A program made the position numbers and the translations under genes. From Burkholderia humptydooensis (GTDB taxonomy: Bacteria; Pseudomonadota; Gammaproteobacteria; Burkholderiales; Burkholderiaceae), in contig NZ_CP013380.1 of assembly GCF_001513745.1 (NCBI RefSeq), forward strand, positions 1,302,001 through 1,366,000: a stretch of DNA of 64,000 nt. Direction: 5' to 3'. Each line of letters begins with the position of its first letter. The stretch's first letter is position 1. The notes below the pieces were generated by a model, which was not told the origin of the DNA, did no database searches, and saw nothing but the letters and a program-made list of their open reading frames with translations. Shown here in pieces: positions 9,554 to 19,819 of the stretch.

Positions 9554-10486
9554 ATGAAATTTGCATTCGTTTTTCCGGGCCAGGGCTCGCAATCGGTCGG
9601 CATGCTCAATGCGTTCGCCGACGTCGCCGTCGTGCGCGAGACGCTCGACGAAGCGTCCGACGCGCTGGGGCAGGACATCGGCAAGCTGATTGCCGACGGC
9701 CCGGCCGACGAACTCAATCTGACGACGAATACTCAGCCCGTGATGCTGACGGCTGCGTACGCGTGCTATCGCGCGTGGAAGCAGGCGGGCGGGGCGCAGC
9801 CGTCGATCGTCGCCGGCCACAGCCTCGGCGAATACACGGCGCTCGTCGCCGCGGGCGCGATCGCGTTTCGCGACGCGCTGCCGCTCGTGCGCTTTCGCGC
9901 GCAGGCGATGCAGACGGCCGTGCCCGTCGGCGTGGGTGGCATGGCGGCGATTCTCGGCCTCGACGACGACACGGTGCGCGCGGTGTGCGCCGAGGCGTCG
10001 GCATCGGGCGTCGTCGAAGCGGTGAATTTCAACGCGCCCGCGCAGGTCGTGATCGCGGGCACGAAGGCGGGCATCGAGAAGGCCTGCGAGATCGCGAAGG
10101 CGAAGGGCGCGAAGCGCGCGCTGCCGCTGCCCGTGTCGGCGCCGTTCCATTCATCGCTGCTCGAGCCGGCCTCCGACAAGCTGCGCGAATATCTCGCGAA
10201 CGTCGACGTGAAGGCGCCGCGGATTCCCGTCGTCAACAACATCGACGTCGCGGTGGTGTCCGATCCCGCGGCGATCAAGGATGCGCTCGTGCGCCAGGCG
10301 GCGGGGCCCGTGCGCTGGGTCGAGTGCGTGCGGCACATCGCCCGCGAGGGCGTGACGCACGTGATCGAGTGCGGCCCGGGCAAGGTGCTCGCCGGCCTCA
10401 CGAAGCGCATCGACAGCAACCTGGTCGGCGCGTCGGTGTTCGATCCGGCGTCGCTCGACGAAGCGCTCAAGCTCGCCGCCGCCTGA
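9554..10486 (+). CDS. fabD: Malonyl-CoA:ACP transacylase
   Basis: The 310-aa enzyme loads malonyl from CoA onto ACP. It starts with FVFPGQGSQ. The nucleophile elbow GHSLGEYTAL gives Ser90, the partner His199 is in APFHS, and the Gln of the GQGSQ loop supplies the oxyanion. The reading frame stays open far upstream, overlapping fabH, but similarity begins at this ATG, which follows TTAGGGACG. It is cotranscribed with fabH and fabG by spacing. Nothing unusual is seen. Confidence 0.97.
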   Translation: MKFAFVFPGQGSQSVGMLNAFADVAVVRETLDEASDALGQDIGKLIADGPADELNLTTNTQPVMLTAAYACYRAWKQAGGAQPSIVAGHSLGEYTALVAAGAIAFRDALPLVRFRAQAMQTAVPVGVGGMAAILGLDDDTVRAVCAEASASGVVEAVNFNAPAQVVIAGTKAGIEKACEIAKAKGAKRALPLPVSAPFHSSLLEPASDKLREYLANVDVKAPRIPVVNNIDVAVVSDPAAIKDALVRQAAGPVRWVECVRHIAREGVTHVIECGPGKVLAGLTKRIDSNLVGASVFDPASLDEALKLAAA

Positions 10487-10537
10487 CTCCGTCAGGCGCT
10501 CGAGCTTGCCGATTCAACCGAAACACGGAACCACTGC

Positions 10538-11287
10538 ATGGACAAGACTCTCGACAAACAAGTCGCGATCGTCACCGGCGCGTCGCGCGGGATCGGCCGC
10601 GCGATCGCGCTCGAACTCGCGCGCCGCGGCGCAATGGTGATCGGCACCGCGACGACCGAAGCGGGCGCCGAGGGCATCTCGGCCGCATTCAAGGAAGCCG
10701 GGATCGAAGGCCGCGGCGCCGTGCTGAACGTCAACGACGCGGCGGCGGTCGACGCGCTCGTCGAAGCGACGCTCAAGGAATTCGGCGCGCTGAACGTGCT
10801 CGTCAACAACGCCGGCATCACGCAGGATCAACTCGCGATGCGGATGAAGGACGACGAGTGGGACGCCGTGATCGACACGAACCTGACGGCCGTGTTCCGC
10901 CTGTCGCGCGCGGTGCTGCGCCCGATGATGAAGGCGCGCGGCGGACGCATCGTCAACATCACGTCGGTCGTCGGCTCGGCCGGCAATCCGGGTCAGGTCA
11001 ACTACGCGGCGGCGAAGGCGGGCGTCGCGGGGATGACGCGCGCGCTTGCACGCGAGATCGGCAGCCGTGGCATCACCGTGAACTGCGTCGCGCCGGGCTT
11101 CATCGATACCGACATGACGAAGGGACTGCCGCAAGAGCAGCAGGCCGCGCTGAAGACGCAGATTCCGCTCGGCCGCCTGGGCAGCCCGGAGGACATCGCG
11201 CACGCAGTGGCATTCCTCGCGTCGCCGCAGGCGGGCTACATCACGGGCACGACACTGCACGTGAACGGCGGCATGTTCATGTCGTAA
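10538..11287 (+). CDS. fabG: 3-oxoacyl-ACP reductase FabG
   Basis: The 249-aa short-chain dehydrogenase reduces 3-oxoacyl-ACP with NADPH. The TGASRGIGRAIA nucleotide-binding loop, NNAG (about residues 88-91), the catalytic Ser in NITSVVG and the YAAAK Tyr/Lys pair are all present. The C-terminal GGMFMS is typical of FabG. It lies 51 bp after fabD and 143 bp before acpP, and that gap contains a candidate acpP promoter. Among many SDR paralogues, its position in the fab cluster makes FabG the firm call. Confidence 0.96.
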   Translation: MDKTLDKQVAIVTGASRGIGRAIALELARRGAMVIGTATTEAGAEGISAAFKEAGIEGRGAVLNVNDAAAVDALVEATLKEFGALNVLVNNAGITQDQLAMRMKDDEWDAVIDTNLTAVFRLSRAVLRPMMKARGGRIVNITSVVGSAGNPGQVNYAAAKAGVAGMTRALAREIGSRGITVNCVAPGFIDTDMTKGLPQEQQAALKTQIPLGRLGSPEDIAHAVAFLASPQAGYITGTTLHVNGGMFMS

Positions 11288-11382
11288 CGGAATTCGTTTA
11301 CCATCCGCGCCGTGCATGCGCATCCGCGCATCGGCGCTTGTCTGGCCGCAAAGCCGGCGCGCATTTTGGGCAGCATCAAACC

Positions 11383-11391
11383 TGTTAAAAT
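11383..11391 (+). promoter_or_regulatory. Candidate extended -10 promoter for acpP
   Basis: TGTTAAAAT matches an extended -10 (TG-n-TAAAAT), 39 nt upstream of the acpP ATG. A weak TTTTGG lies about 16 nt further up. It is near-identical to the box before rpmF. A separate acpP promoter would suit the high abundance of ACP. Confidence 0.5.
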
Positions 11392-11430
11392 GCGCGCACT
11401 TGTAAATTTGAACTTTCCCTCGGAGGGGTA

Positions 11431-11670
11431 ATGGACAATATCGAACAACGCGTCAAGAAGATCGTCGCCGAGCAACTGGGCGTCGCCGAAGCTGAAATCA
11501 AGAACGAAGCGTCGTTCGTGAACGACCTCGGCGCGGATTCGCTCGACACGGTTGAACTGGTGATGGCGCTCGAAGACGAGTTCGGCATGGAAATCCCGGA
11601 TGAAGAAGCCGAGAAGATCACGACCGTTCAGCAAGCGATCGACTACGCTCGCGCGAACGTCAAGGCGTAA
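11431..11670 (+). CDS. acpP: Acyl carrier protein
   Basis: The 79-aa acidic carrier protein of fatty acid synthesis. The phosphopantetheine attachment site is Ser37 in [11 protein letters not shown], followed by the acidic recognition helix. A CGGAGGGG ribosome-binding site precedes the ATG. It lies between fabG and fabF as in most proteobacteria. It is the substrate for AcpS, encoded about 13 kb downstream in the same direction. A hairpin with a T-run follows the gene and separates it from fabF. Confidence 0.98.
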
Positions 11671-11749
11671 CACGCGCGTCGTCTGCAAGTTTTTGCACAC
11701 GCTGCGCCGGATGCGCGATCGCGTCGGCGTTCTCGCCGGCCGAGCTAAC

Positions 11750-11802
11750 AGCCACAGGGCTCGCAGGGGTGGTTCCTGTGGCCGCTGTGGCTTTTGTTTT
11801 TG
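11750..11802 (+). terminator. Intrinsic terminator / possible attenuator between acpP and fabF
   Basis: AGCCACAG at 11750-11757 pairs with CTGTGGCT at 11785-11792, followed by TTTGTTTTT. A second copy of CTGTGGC at 11776-11782 can pair with the same left arm, giving a competing hairpin without the T-run. The fabF GTG lies 24 nt beyond. Confidence 0.65.
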
Positions 11803-11826
11803 TCATTCAATGGAAAAGAGGTTACC

Positions 11827-13065
11827 GTGAGCCGCCGTCGTGTTGTTGTTACAGGCCTTGGGCTGATTTCGCCTGTTGGCAATAATGTTGCCGACGGCTG
11901 GGCCGATCTCGTGGCCGGCAAGTCCGGCATCGTCAATATCACGAAGTTCGACGCGACGAACTTCTCGACCCGCTTCGCAGGCGAGGTGAAGGGCTTCAAC
12001 GTCGAGGACTACATCCCGGCGAAGGAAGCGCGCCACATGGATACGTTCATCCATTACGGGATCGCGGCCGGCATGCAGGCGATGCAGGACAGCGGCTTCC
12101 AGGTCACCGACGAAAACGCGGAGCGCGTCGGCGTCGTGGTCGGCTCGGGCATCGGCGGGCTGCCGATGATCGAAGTCACGCAGACCGAACTGCTCAACCG
12201 CGGCCCGCGCCGGATCTCGCCGTTCTTCGTGCCGGCGTCGATCATCAACATGATCTCCGGCCACCTGTCGATCAAGTTCGGCATCAAGGGCCCGAATCTC
12301 GCGCTCGTCACCGCGTGCACGACCGGCCTGCACTGCATCGGCGAGGCGGCGCGCCTCATCGAATACGGCGATGCCGACGTGATGATCGCGGGCGGCGCGG
12401 AGGCGACCGTGTCGCCGCTCGGCATCGGCGGCTTCGCGGCGGCGCGCGCGCTGTCGCAGCGCAACGACGATCCGGCGACGGCGAGCCGTCCGTGGGACAA
12501 GGACCGCGACGGCTTCGTGCTCGGCGAGGGCGCGGGCGTGATGGTGCTCGAGGAGTACGAGCACGCGAAGGCGCGCGGCGCGAAGATCTACGCGGAAATC
12601 GCGGGCTACGGGATGAGCGGCGACGCGCATCACATGACGGCGCCGCTCGAGGATGGCGACGGCGCGCGACGCTGCATGCTGGCCGCGCTGCGCAACGCCG
12701 GTGTCAACGTCGATCAGGTGAGCTACCTGAACGCACACGGCACGTCGACGCCGCTCGGCGATCTCGCGGAAACCATCGGCATCAAGCGCGCATTCGGCGA
12801 TCACGCGAAGCAGATCGTCGTCAATTCGACGAAGTCGATGACGGGCCACCTGCTCGGCGGCTCGGGCGGGCTGGAATCGGTGTTCACGGTGCTGGCCGTC
12901 CACAACCAGGTGTCGCCGCCGACGATCAACATCTTCAACCAGGACCCCGCGTGCGATCTCGACTATTGCGCGAACGAAGCGCGCGAGATGAAGATCGACG
13001 TCGCGTTGAAGAACTCCTTCGGCTTCGGCGGGACTAACGGCACGCTGGTCTTCAAGCGCGTCTGA
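11827..13065 (+). CDS. fabF: 3-oxoacyl-ACP synthase II (FabF)
   Basis: The 412-aa elongating condensing enzyme. The Cys-His-His triad is visible: Cys in TACTTGLHC, His in [11 protein letters not shown] and His in [15 protein letters not shown] is taken as the start because AAGAGG lies 6 nt upstream and the protein then begins [18 protein letters not shown] like family members. An upstream in-frame TTG would add 11 unconserved residues and remove the ribosome-binding site. It is probably expressed by read-through from acpP past the hairpin. Confidence 0.96.
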   Translation: MSRRRVVVTGLGLISPVGNNVADGWADLVAGKSGIVNITKFDATNFSTRFAGEVKGFNVEDYIPAKEARHMDTFIHYGIAAGMQAMQDSGFQVTDENAERVGVVVGSGIGGLPMIEVTQTELLNRGPRRISPFFVPASIINMISGHLSIKFGIKGPNLALVTACTTGLHCIGEAARLIEYGDADVMIAGGAEATVSPLGIGGFAAARALSQRNDDPATASRPWDKDRDGFVLGEGAGVMVLEEYEHAKARGAKIYAEIAGYGMSGDAHHMTAPLEDGDGARRCMLAALRNAGVNVDQVSYLNAHGTSTPLGDLAETIGIKRAFGDHAKQIVVNSTKSMTGHLLGGSGGLESVFTVLAVHNQVSPPTINIFNQDPACDLDYCANEAREMKIDVALKNSFGFGGTNGTLVFKRV

Positions 13066-13076
13066 CGCGGGGTCGC

Positions 13077-13550
13077 TTGACGGAGCCGTTCCACGCCGCA
13101 TCGGCAGGCGCGCAGCACATCGTGCTGCGCGCGTCGGCGTGCCTGCGCACCGCGTGCGCGCTGTTCGTGGCGGCCGCTGGCGCGGCGGTCTACGCTTGTG
13201 CGGCGCCGCTCGTCGGCAGCGGCGGGGCGGCGGCGCTCGCGGGGCTCATCGCGGCGCTCGTTGCGTTGCGCGCGCGGGCCGCCCGCGAGCGGCGTCAGCC
13301 GGCTGCGTTGCAGATCGATGCCGGCGCGGGCGTGCTCGCGGCGTTCGACCGCGACGGGCGGCTCCTTGCGCGCGGGCAGATCGCCGGCTGCACGCAATGG
13401 AGCGATCTGCTCGTCGTGCTGACGGTGCAAGGCCGCGGCCGGCGCGCGACGCCGCTCGTCATTCCGGCTGACGCGGTCGACGCGCCCGTGTTCCGCGCGC
13501 TCTGCGTGCTGGGCCGGCGCGCCGCGCGCGGGACGCTCGCGGCGGCATGA
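13077..13550 (+). CDS. Small membrane protein of unknown function (YgfX-like architecture)
   Basis: A 157-aa protein I do not firmly recognise. Two closely spaced hydrophobic segments (about residues 24-45 and 48-65) are followed by a soluble domain of about 90 residues with LQIDAGAGVLAAFDRDG and a basic C-terminus. This layout resembles the YgfX/CptA family, often found near sigma-E genes, but the resemblance is architectural only. The start is TTG, 11 nt after the fabF stop; other internal starts are possible. Composition is like its neighbours. It lies between fabF and rpoE. Confidence 0.6.
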   Translation: MTEPFHAASAGAQHIVLRASACLRTACALFVAAAGAAVYACAAPLVGSGGAAALAGLIAALVALRARAARERRQPAALQIDAGAGVLAAFDRDGRLLARGQIAGCTQWSDLLVVLTVQGRGRRATPLVIPADAVDAPVFRALCVLGRRAARGTLAAA

Positions 13551-13656
13551 CCGCTTTCGCGGCCGGCCGTTTCCGGTCGAAAACGCCCATGAGCGGCTCG
13601 AGCGGGAACGTTACAATAGCGCTCCGCGTTGCTTCCCTCGTTTACGGATTTGTCAG

Positions 13657-14256
13657 GTGAGTGAAAAAGAAATCGATCAGGCACTGGTCGAACGCGTACA
13701 GAATGGCGACAAGGCGGCGTTCGAACTCCTGGTCTCCAAATACCACCGCAAGATCATCCGGCTGATCTCGCGCCTCGTGCGGGACCCCGCGGAGGTCGAG
13801 GACGTGGCCCAGGACGCGTTCATCAAGGCGTATCGCGCGTTGCCGCAGTTCCGCGGCGAGTCGGCGTTCTACACGTGGTTGTACCGGATTGCCGTCAATA
13901 CGGCGAAGAACTACCTTGCGACCCAGGGTCGCCGGGCGCCCACGTCCACCGACGCGGACGCCGAAGAGGCTGAAACTTTCTCCGACGCCGACCAACTAAG
14001 GGATATCAACACGCCTGAGTCGATGTTGATGAGCAAGCAGATCGCCCAGACGGTCAACGCCGCGATGGCGTTGTTGCCGGAAGAGTTGCGAACGGCCATC
14101 ACGCTGCGCGAGATCGAAGGCCTGAGCTACGAAGAGATCGCGGAGATGATGGGATGCCCGATCGGCACCGTCCGCTCGCGGATCTTTCGCGCCCGCGAGG
14201 CGATCGCGGCAAAATTGCGGCCGCTTCTCGATACGCCGGAAGGCAGGCGCTGGTGA
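13657..14256 (+). CDS. rpoE: RNA polymerase sigma-E factor (RpoE/AlgU)
   Basis: A 199-aa ECF sigma factor that drives the envelope-stress response. Region 2 (YHRKIIRLISRLV, then VEDVAQDAFIKAYRALPQFRGES) and region 4 (EGLSYEEIAEMMGCPIGTVRSRIFRARE) are intact, separated by the usual acidic linker. GTG is used as start; the protein begins MSEKEIDQALVERVQ as in the family. It is followed by its anti-sigma gene rseA, then rseB and mucD, the standard regulatory module. A TACAAT box at 13612-13617 could be a housekeeping -10. Confidence 0.96.
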   Translation: MSEKEIDQALVERVQNGDKAAFELLVSKYHRKIIRLISRLVRDPAEVEDVAQDAFIKAYRALPQFRGESAFYTWLYRIAVNTAKNYLATQGRRAPTSTDADAEEAETFSDADQLRDINTPESMLMSKQIAQTVNAAMALLPEELRTAITLREIEGLSYEEIAEMMGCPIGTVRSRIFRAREAIAAKLRPLLDTPEGRRW

Positions 14257-14337
14257 GCGCCTGCGGCGAATCGAAGCGGCTTGGGGTCTAGTTACGGAGT
14301 CGTGTGTCACGACGGGGTGTGCAAGATGGGGAGCATC

Positions 14338-14940
14338 ATGGGGTCGGTCTCTACGCAGTCGCAGGCGTGCTCGCAACGCGAGCGCACGTCCGCTCTGGTC
14401 GACGGCGAAGCGCCTGAGGGCCTTTCGCTGAAACAGATTCTCGCGGGGCTCGCCGACGCCGAGCGCGCGACGTGGGCGCAATATCACGTGATCGGTGACG
14501 CGCTGCGCTCCGACGAGCTCACGCTCGAGCCCGCCGAGAGCCGCGCGTTCATGGCCCGCTTCTCGACGAGCCTCGCGGCCGAGCCGCACCTGCTCGCGCC
14601 CGCGGCCGCGCCTGTCGCGCGCCGGCTGCTGGCGCTGCGCCGCCGCGTCGTGCCCGCGTTCGCGGTCGCCGCCGCCGCGGCGACGCTCACGTGGATCGTC
14701 GTGCCGCAGATGCAGGGCGCCGGCGCGCCGGGTGCCGTCCAGGTCGCGTCGTTGAGCCCCGCGCAGCAAGGCCCGCTGCAACGCGTGGCGGCCGCGCAGC
14801 CGGGCGCGCAGGACGTGAACATCATCCGCGACGCGAGCCTCGATCAATATCTCGAAGCGCATCAGCAATTCGCGCAGCAGCCCGTCGTGACGGGTTCGAT
14901 GCCGGTCATTCGTACCGCCGTCGCCACGCAAGGCCAATAA
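14338..14940 (+). CDS. rseA: Anti-sigma-E factor RseA
   Basis: A 200-aa single-span inner-membrane protein that holds RpoE inactive. The cytoplasmic N-terminal domain (RTSALVDGEAPEGLSLKQIL ... WAQYHVIGDALRSDE) is typical of RseA/MucA. A membrane segment spans about residues 104-123, and the periplasmic tail is Gln/Ala-rich. Two earlier in-frame starts (14281, 14326) exist; this ATG is preferred because GGGGAG lies 5-6 nt upstream and similarity begins here. Regulated proteolysis of the periplasmic part by DegS-type proteases is known for the family. Confidence 0.9.
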   Translation: MGSVSTQSQACSQRERTSALVDGEAPEGLSLKQILAGLADAERATWAQYHVIGDALRSDELTLEPAESRAFMARFSTSLAAEPHLLAPAAAPVARRLLALRRRVVPAFAVAAAAATLTWIVVPQMQGAGAPGAVQVASLSPAQQGPLQRVAAAQPGAQDVNIIRDASLDQYLEAHQQFAQQPVVTGSMPVIRTAVATQGQ

Positions 14941-14945
14941 ACTCG

Positions 14946-16001
14946 ATGCGGACGTTGCAGTTGAATCAAGCCCCCCTAGGTTGGAGACGGCTGCCGGCGC
15001 TGTTGCTGTGCGCGGCCGCGCTGTTGTCCGTCCAGTCCGCTGCCTCTGCGCAGCAACCCGACGATCCCGTGGCCACCCGGCGCCAGGCCGCCGAGTGGCT
15101 CGATCGCCTCCAGCAGGCCGCGCAGCAGCAGAACTACGAAGGGACGTTCGTCTATCAGCGCGGCGCGTACGTGCAATCGTCGCGGATCGTTCATGTCGCG
15201 ACGAAGGGCGACGGCGAATACGAGCGCGTCGAAAGCCTCGACGGCAAGCCGCGTAAGCTGCTGCGCCACAACGACGATCTCTACACGTTCGTGCCCGAGC
15301 GGCGGCTCTGCGTCGTCGAGCGCCGCCAGAACAAGGATTCGTTCCCCGCGCTGCTCGGCGCGAGCGGCGAGCAGGTGCTGTCCGTCTACGAGCCGAAGTC
15401 GCTCGGGCGCGATCGCGTCGCGGGCCTCGACGCGCAGGTCGTCGAACTCGTGCCGAAGGACGCGTACCGCTTTGCGTACAAGCTGTGGACCGACGCGAAG
15501 ACGGGGCTTCTGCTGCGCTCGCAGACGCTCGACGCCGACGATCGCGTGCTCGAGCAGATCGCCTTTTCGCAACTGCAGCTCGGCGCCGCTGCGCCGAGCC
15601 AGAAGACCGCGATCGCGGCCGGCATGCGCAATCTCGGCGGCTGGACCATCGTGCGGCCGCCCGTTTCGCCCGTCGACATCGAGGCGCAGGGCTGGCAGAT
15701 CGCGCCGACCGTCGCGGGCTTCCGCAAGATCCGCGAAGTGCGCCGCCCGATGGCCGCGCGCGACGCGAACGATCCGCCGATTCCCGTCGACCAGGCCGTG
15801 TTCACCGACGGCCTCGCGACGATCTCGGTCTTCATCGAACCCGCCGAGAAGAACAGCCGCAAGGAAGGGGCGGGCAGCACGGGCGCGACGCACGTGCTCG
15901 TCAAGCGCCGCGGCGATTTCTGGATCACGGTTCTCGGCGAAGCGCCTCCCTCGACGTTGCAGCAGTTCGCGTCTGCCATAGAATACAAGGCTTCCAAGTA
16001 A
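14946..16001 (+). CDS. rseB: Sigma-E regulatory protein RseB/MucB
   Basis: A 351-aa periplasmic protein that binds RseA and shields it from cleavage until lipid or envelope signals displace it. A signal peptide is evident (hydrophobic core about residues 17-30, cleavage after SASA). The mature part carries the LolA-like N-terminal domain, with YEGTFVYQRGAYVQSSRI, and the smaller C-terminal domain from about residue 230. It starts 5 nt after rseA and precedes mucD by 16 nt. No sequence oddities are seen. Confidence 0.93.
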   Translation: MRTLQLNQAPLGWRRLPALLLCAAALLSVQSAASAQQPDDPVATRRQAAEWLDRLQQAAQQQNYEGTFVYQRGAYVQSSRIVHVATKGDGEYERVESLDGKPRKLLRHNDDLYTFVPERRLCVVERRQNKDSFPALLGASGEQVLSVYEPKSLGRDRVAGLDAQVVELVPKDAYRFAYKLWTDAKTGLLLRSQTLDADDRVLEQIAFSQLQLGAAAPSQKTAIAAGMRNLGGWTIVRPPVSPVDIEAQGWQIAPTVAGFRKIREVRRPMAARDANDPPIPVDQAVFTDGLATISVFIEPAEKNSRKEGAGSTGATHVLVKRRGDFWITVLGEAPPSTLQQFASAIEYKASK

Positions 16002-16017
16002 CCTTTCGGTTTCCGAC

Positions 16018-17526
16018 ATGATGAATCCCTCGCTGCGCACCTGGCTCGTCGCCGCGGCGGTGACGGCCTTGACGCCGCTTGCCGCGCAATCGGCGACGGC
16101 GGCTCCGAATGCCACGACCGCGCCCGCCGCAGCGGGCGCCGCGCCCACGACGCGCGCGGGTCTGCCCGATTTCGCGGACCTCGTCGAGAGAGTCGGCCCG
16201 GCGGTCGTCAACATCCGGACGACGGCGAACGTGCCGGCCGACACGCGCGGCGCGCTGCCGCCCGGCCTCGACAACGGCGACATGTCGGAATTCTTCCGCC
16301 GCTTCTTCGGCATTCCGCTGCCGCAGCCGCCGGGCGGGCAGAAGAACGCGCCGAGCACGCCCGAGGCGCCCGACACCGAGCAGAACCGCGGCGTCGGCTC
16401 GGGCTTCATCCTGTCGCCGGACGGCTATGTGATGACGAACGCGCACGTCGTCGACGACGCGGACACGATCTATGTGACGCTCACCGACAAGCGCGAATTC
16501 AAGGCCAGGCTCATCGGCGTCGACGAGCGCACCGACGTCGCGATCGTGAAGATCAACGCGTCGAGCCTGCCGACCGTCGCGATCGGCGATTCGAACCGCG
16601 TGCGCGTCGGCGAGTGGGTCGTCGCGATCGGCTCGCCGTTCGGCCTCGACAACACGGTCACGGCCGGCATCGTCAGCGCGAAGGGCCGCAACACCGGCGA
16701 CTACCTGCCGTTCATCCAGACGGACGTCGCGGTCAACCCCGGCAACTCGGGCGGCCCGCTCATCAACATGCAGGGCGAAGTGATCGGCATCAACTCGCAG
16801 ATCTACAGCCGCACGGGCGGCTTCATGGGCATCTCGTTCGCGATTCCGATCGACGAGGCGATGCGCGTGGCCGAGCAACTGAAGGCGTCGGGCAAGGTCA
16901 CGCGCGGCCGGATCGCGGTCGCGATCGGCGAGGTGACGAAGGAAGTCGCCGATTCGATCGGCCTGCCGAAGGCGGAAGGCGCGCTCGTCAGCAGCGTCGA
17001 GCCGGGCGGCCCGGCCGACAAGGCGGGCCTGCAGCCGGGCGACATCATCCTGAAGTTCAACGGCCGTCCGGTCGAAACGGCGTCGGATCTGCCGCGCATG
17101 GTCGGCGACACGAAGCCGGGCACGAAGGCGACGGTGACGGTGTGGCGCAAGGGGCAGTCGCGCGATCTGCCGATCACGATCACGGAATTTCCGGCCGACA
17201 AGACCGCGAAGGCCGACAGCCGCCAGGCGCCGCAGCAGAAGCCGCGCAGCAGCGCGCTTGGCCTGACGGTCAGCGACCTGTCGCCCGATCAGTTGAAGAC
17301 GCTCAAGCTGCGCAACGGCGTGCAGATCGACGCGGTCGACGGGCCGGCCGCACGCGCGGGGCTGCAGCGCGGCGATATCGTGCTGCGCGTCGGCGACGTC
17401 GACATCACGAGCGCGAAGCAGTTCGTCGACGTGACGTCGAAGCTCGATCCGCAGCGCGCGGTCGCGGTGCTCGTGCGGCGCGGCGACAACACGCAGTTCA
17501 TCCCGATCCGGCCGCGCCAGAAGTGA
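16018..17526 (+). CDS. mucD: DegP/MucD-family periplasmic serine protease
   Basis: A 502-aa HtrA protease. After a signal peptide (cleavage near residue 29) comes the trypsin-like domain with His143 (TNAHVV), Asp173 (RTDVAI) and Ser244 (NPGNSGGPL), then two PDZ domains (about residues 285-385 and 410-500). The Q-linker regulatory loop with PQPPGGQ lies between the signal and the protease domain. It acts in envelope protein quality control and is cotranscribed with the sigma-E regulators. Two adjacent ATG codons exist; the first is used. Its stop overlaps the next gene's GTG. Confidence 0.95.
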   Translation: MMNPSLRTWLVAAAVTALTPLAAQSATAAPNATTAPAAAGAAPTTRAGLPDFADLVERVGPAVVNIRTTANVPADTRGALPPGLDNGDMSEFFRRFFGIPLPQPPGGQKNAPSTPEAPDTEQNRGVGSGFILSPDGYVMTNAHVVDDADTIYVTLTDKREFKARLIGVDERTDVAIVKINASSLPTVAIGDSNRVRVGEWVVAIGSPFGLDNTVTAGIVSAKGRNTGDYLPFIQTDVAVNPGNSGGPLINMQGEVIGINSQIYSRTGGFMGISFAIPIDEAMRVAEQLKASGKVTRGRIAVAIGEVTKEVADSIGLPKAEGALVSSVEPGGPADKAGLQPGDIILKFNGRPVETASDLPRMVGDTKPGTKATVTVWRKGQSRDLPITITEFPADKTAKADSRQAPQQKPRSSALGLTVSDLSPDQLKTLKLRNGVQIDAVDGPAARAGLQRGDIVLRVGDVDITSAKQFVDVTSKLDPQRAVAVLVRRGDNTQFIPIRPRQK

Positions 17527-17774
17527 GCGCCGCGCGTTTCACGCTGTACGGCCGCGGCTGGTGCCATTTGTGCGACGACATGCGCGACGCGCTCGCGCCG
17601 GTGGCGGCCGAATGCTCGGCGAGCGTCGATTATGTCGACATCGACGCGGAGCCGGCGCTCGTCGCGCGCTATGACGAGGACGTGCCGGTGCTGCTGCTCG
17701 ACGGTGTCGAGGTATGCCGGCACCGGTTCGACGAGGCGCGGGTCAGGGAAGCGCTCGCGCGGCGCGGGGCGTGA
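17523..17774 (+). CDS. Glutaredoxin-like thiol protein (DUF836-type)
   Basis: An 83-aa thioredoxin-fold protein with a CHLC redox motif (Cys14, Cys17) right after the first strand, and the cis-Pro loop in DVPVLLLDG. The size and WCHLCDDM motif fit the glutaredoxin-like DUF836 family often found between mucD and lepA in betaproteobacteria. The GTG start overlaps the mucD stop (GTGA), indicating translational coupling. It may reduce thiols in the cytoplasm; no signal peptide is present. Its partner is unknown. Confidence 0.85.
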   Translation: MSAARFTLYGRGWCHLCDDMRDALAPVAAECSASVDYVDIDAEPALVARYDEDVPVLLLDGVEVCRHRFDEARVREALARRGA

Positions 17775-17925
17775 AGCGCTGCGCGATGAAGCGCGCCAAA
17801 GGAAGCGCGGCGGTCTCGCCGCCGCTCGCGCCCGACGACTCGCCGCGCACTTCGAACGATCGCGCCGCAGGTCGCCGGCCGGCGCATGTCCGGACGCCCA
17901 AAATGCCGCCCCTAGCGAACCTTTT

Positions 17926-17947
17926 CGGCTAAAATAAGCCGTTTTTT
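17926..17947 (+). terminator. Short intrinsic terminator before lepA, overlapping a -10-like box
   Basis: CGGCT and AGCCG form a 5-bp stem around an AAAATA loop, followed directly by six T. The loop also contains TAAAAT (17930-17935), a possible -10 for lepA, so either reading or both may be right. It lies 64 nt upstream of the lepA ATG. Confidence 0.5.
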
Positions 17948-18010
17948 CACCGACTTACAAGGCGTGCTCTGCGGTCGTCGAGCGCGCCTTTTTCGCTTGA
18001 TCGGCACTGA

Positions 18011-19804
<1,794 letters not shown>

Positions 19805-19819
19805 CAGGACTGATCCTTT

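Noticed and set aside
13605..13656. GGAAC upstream of rpoE as an autoregulated sigma-E -35 box
   Set aside because: No TCTGA/TCAAA-like -10 lies at the required 16-bp spacing
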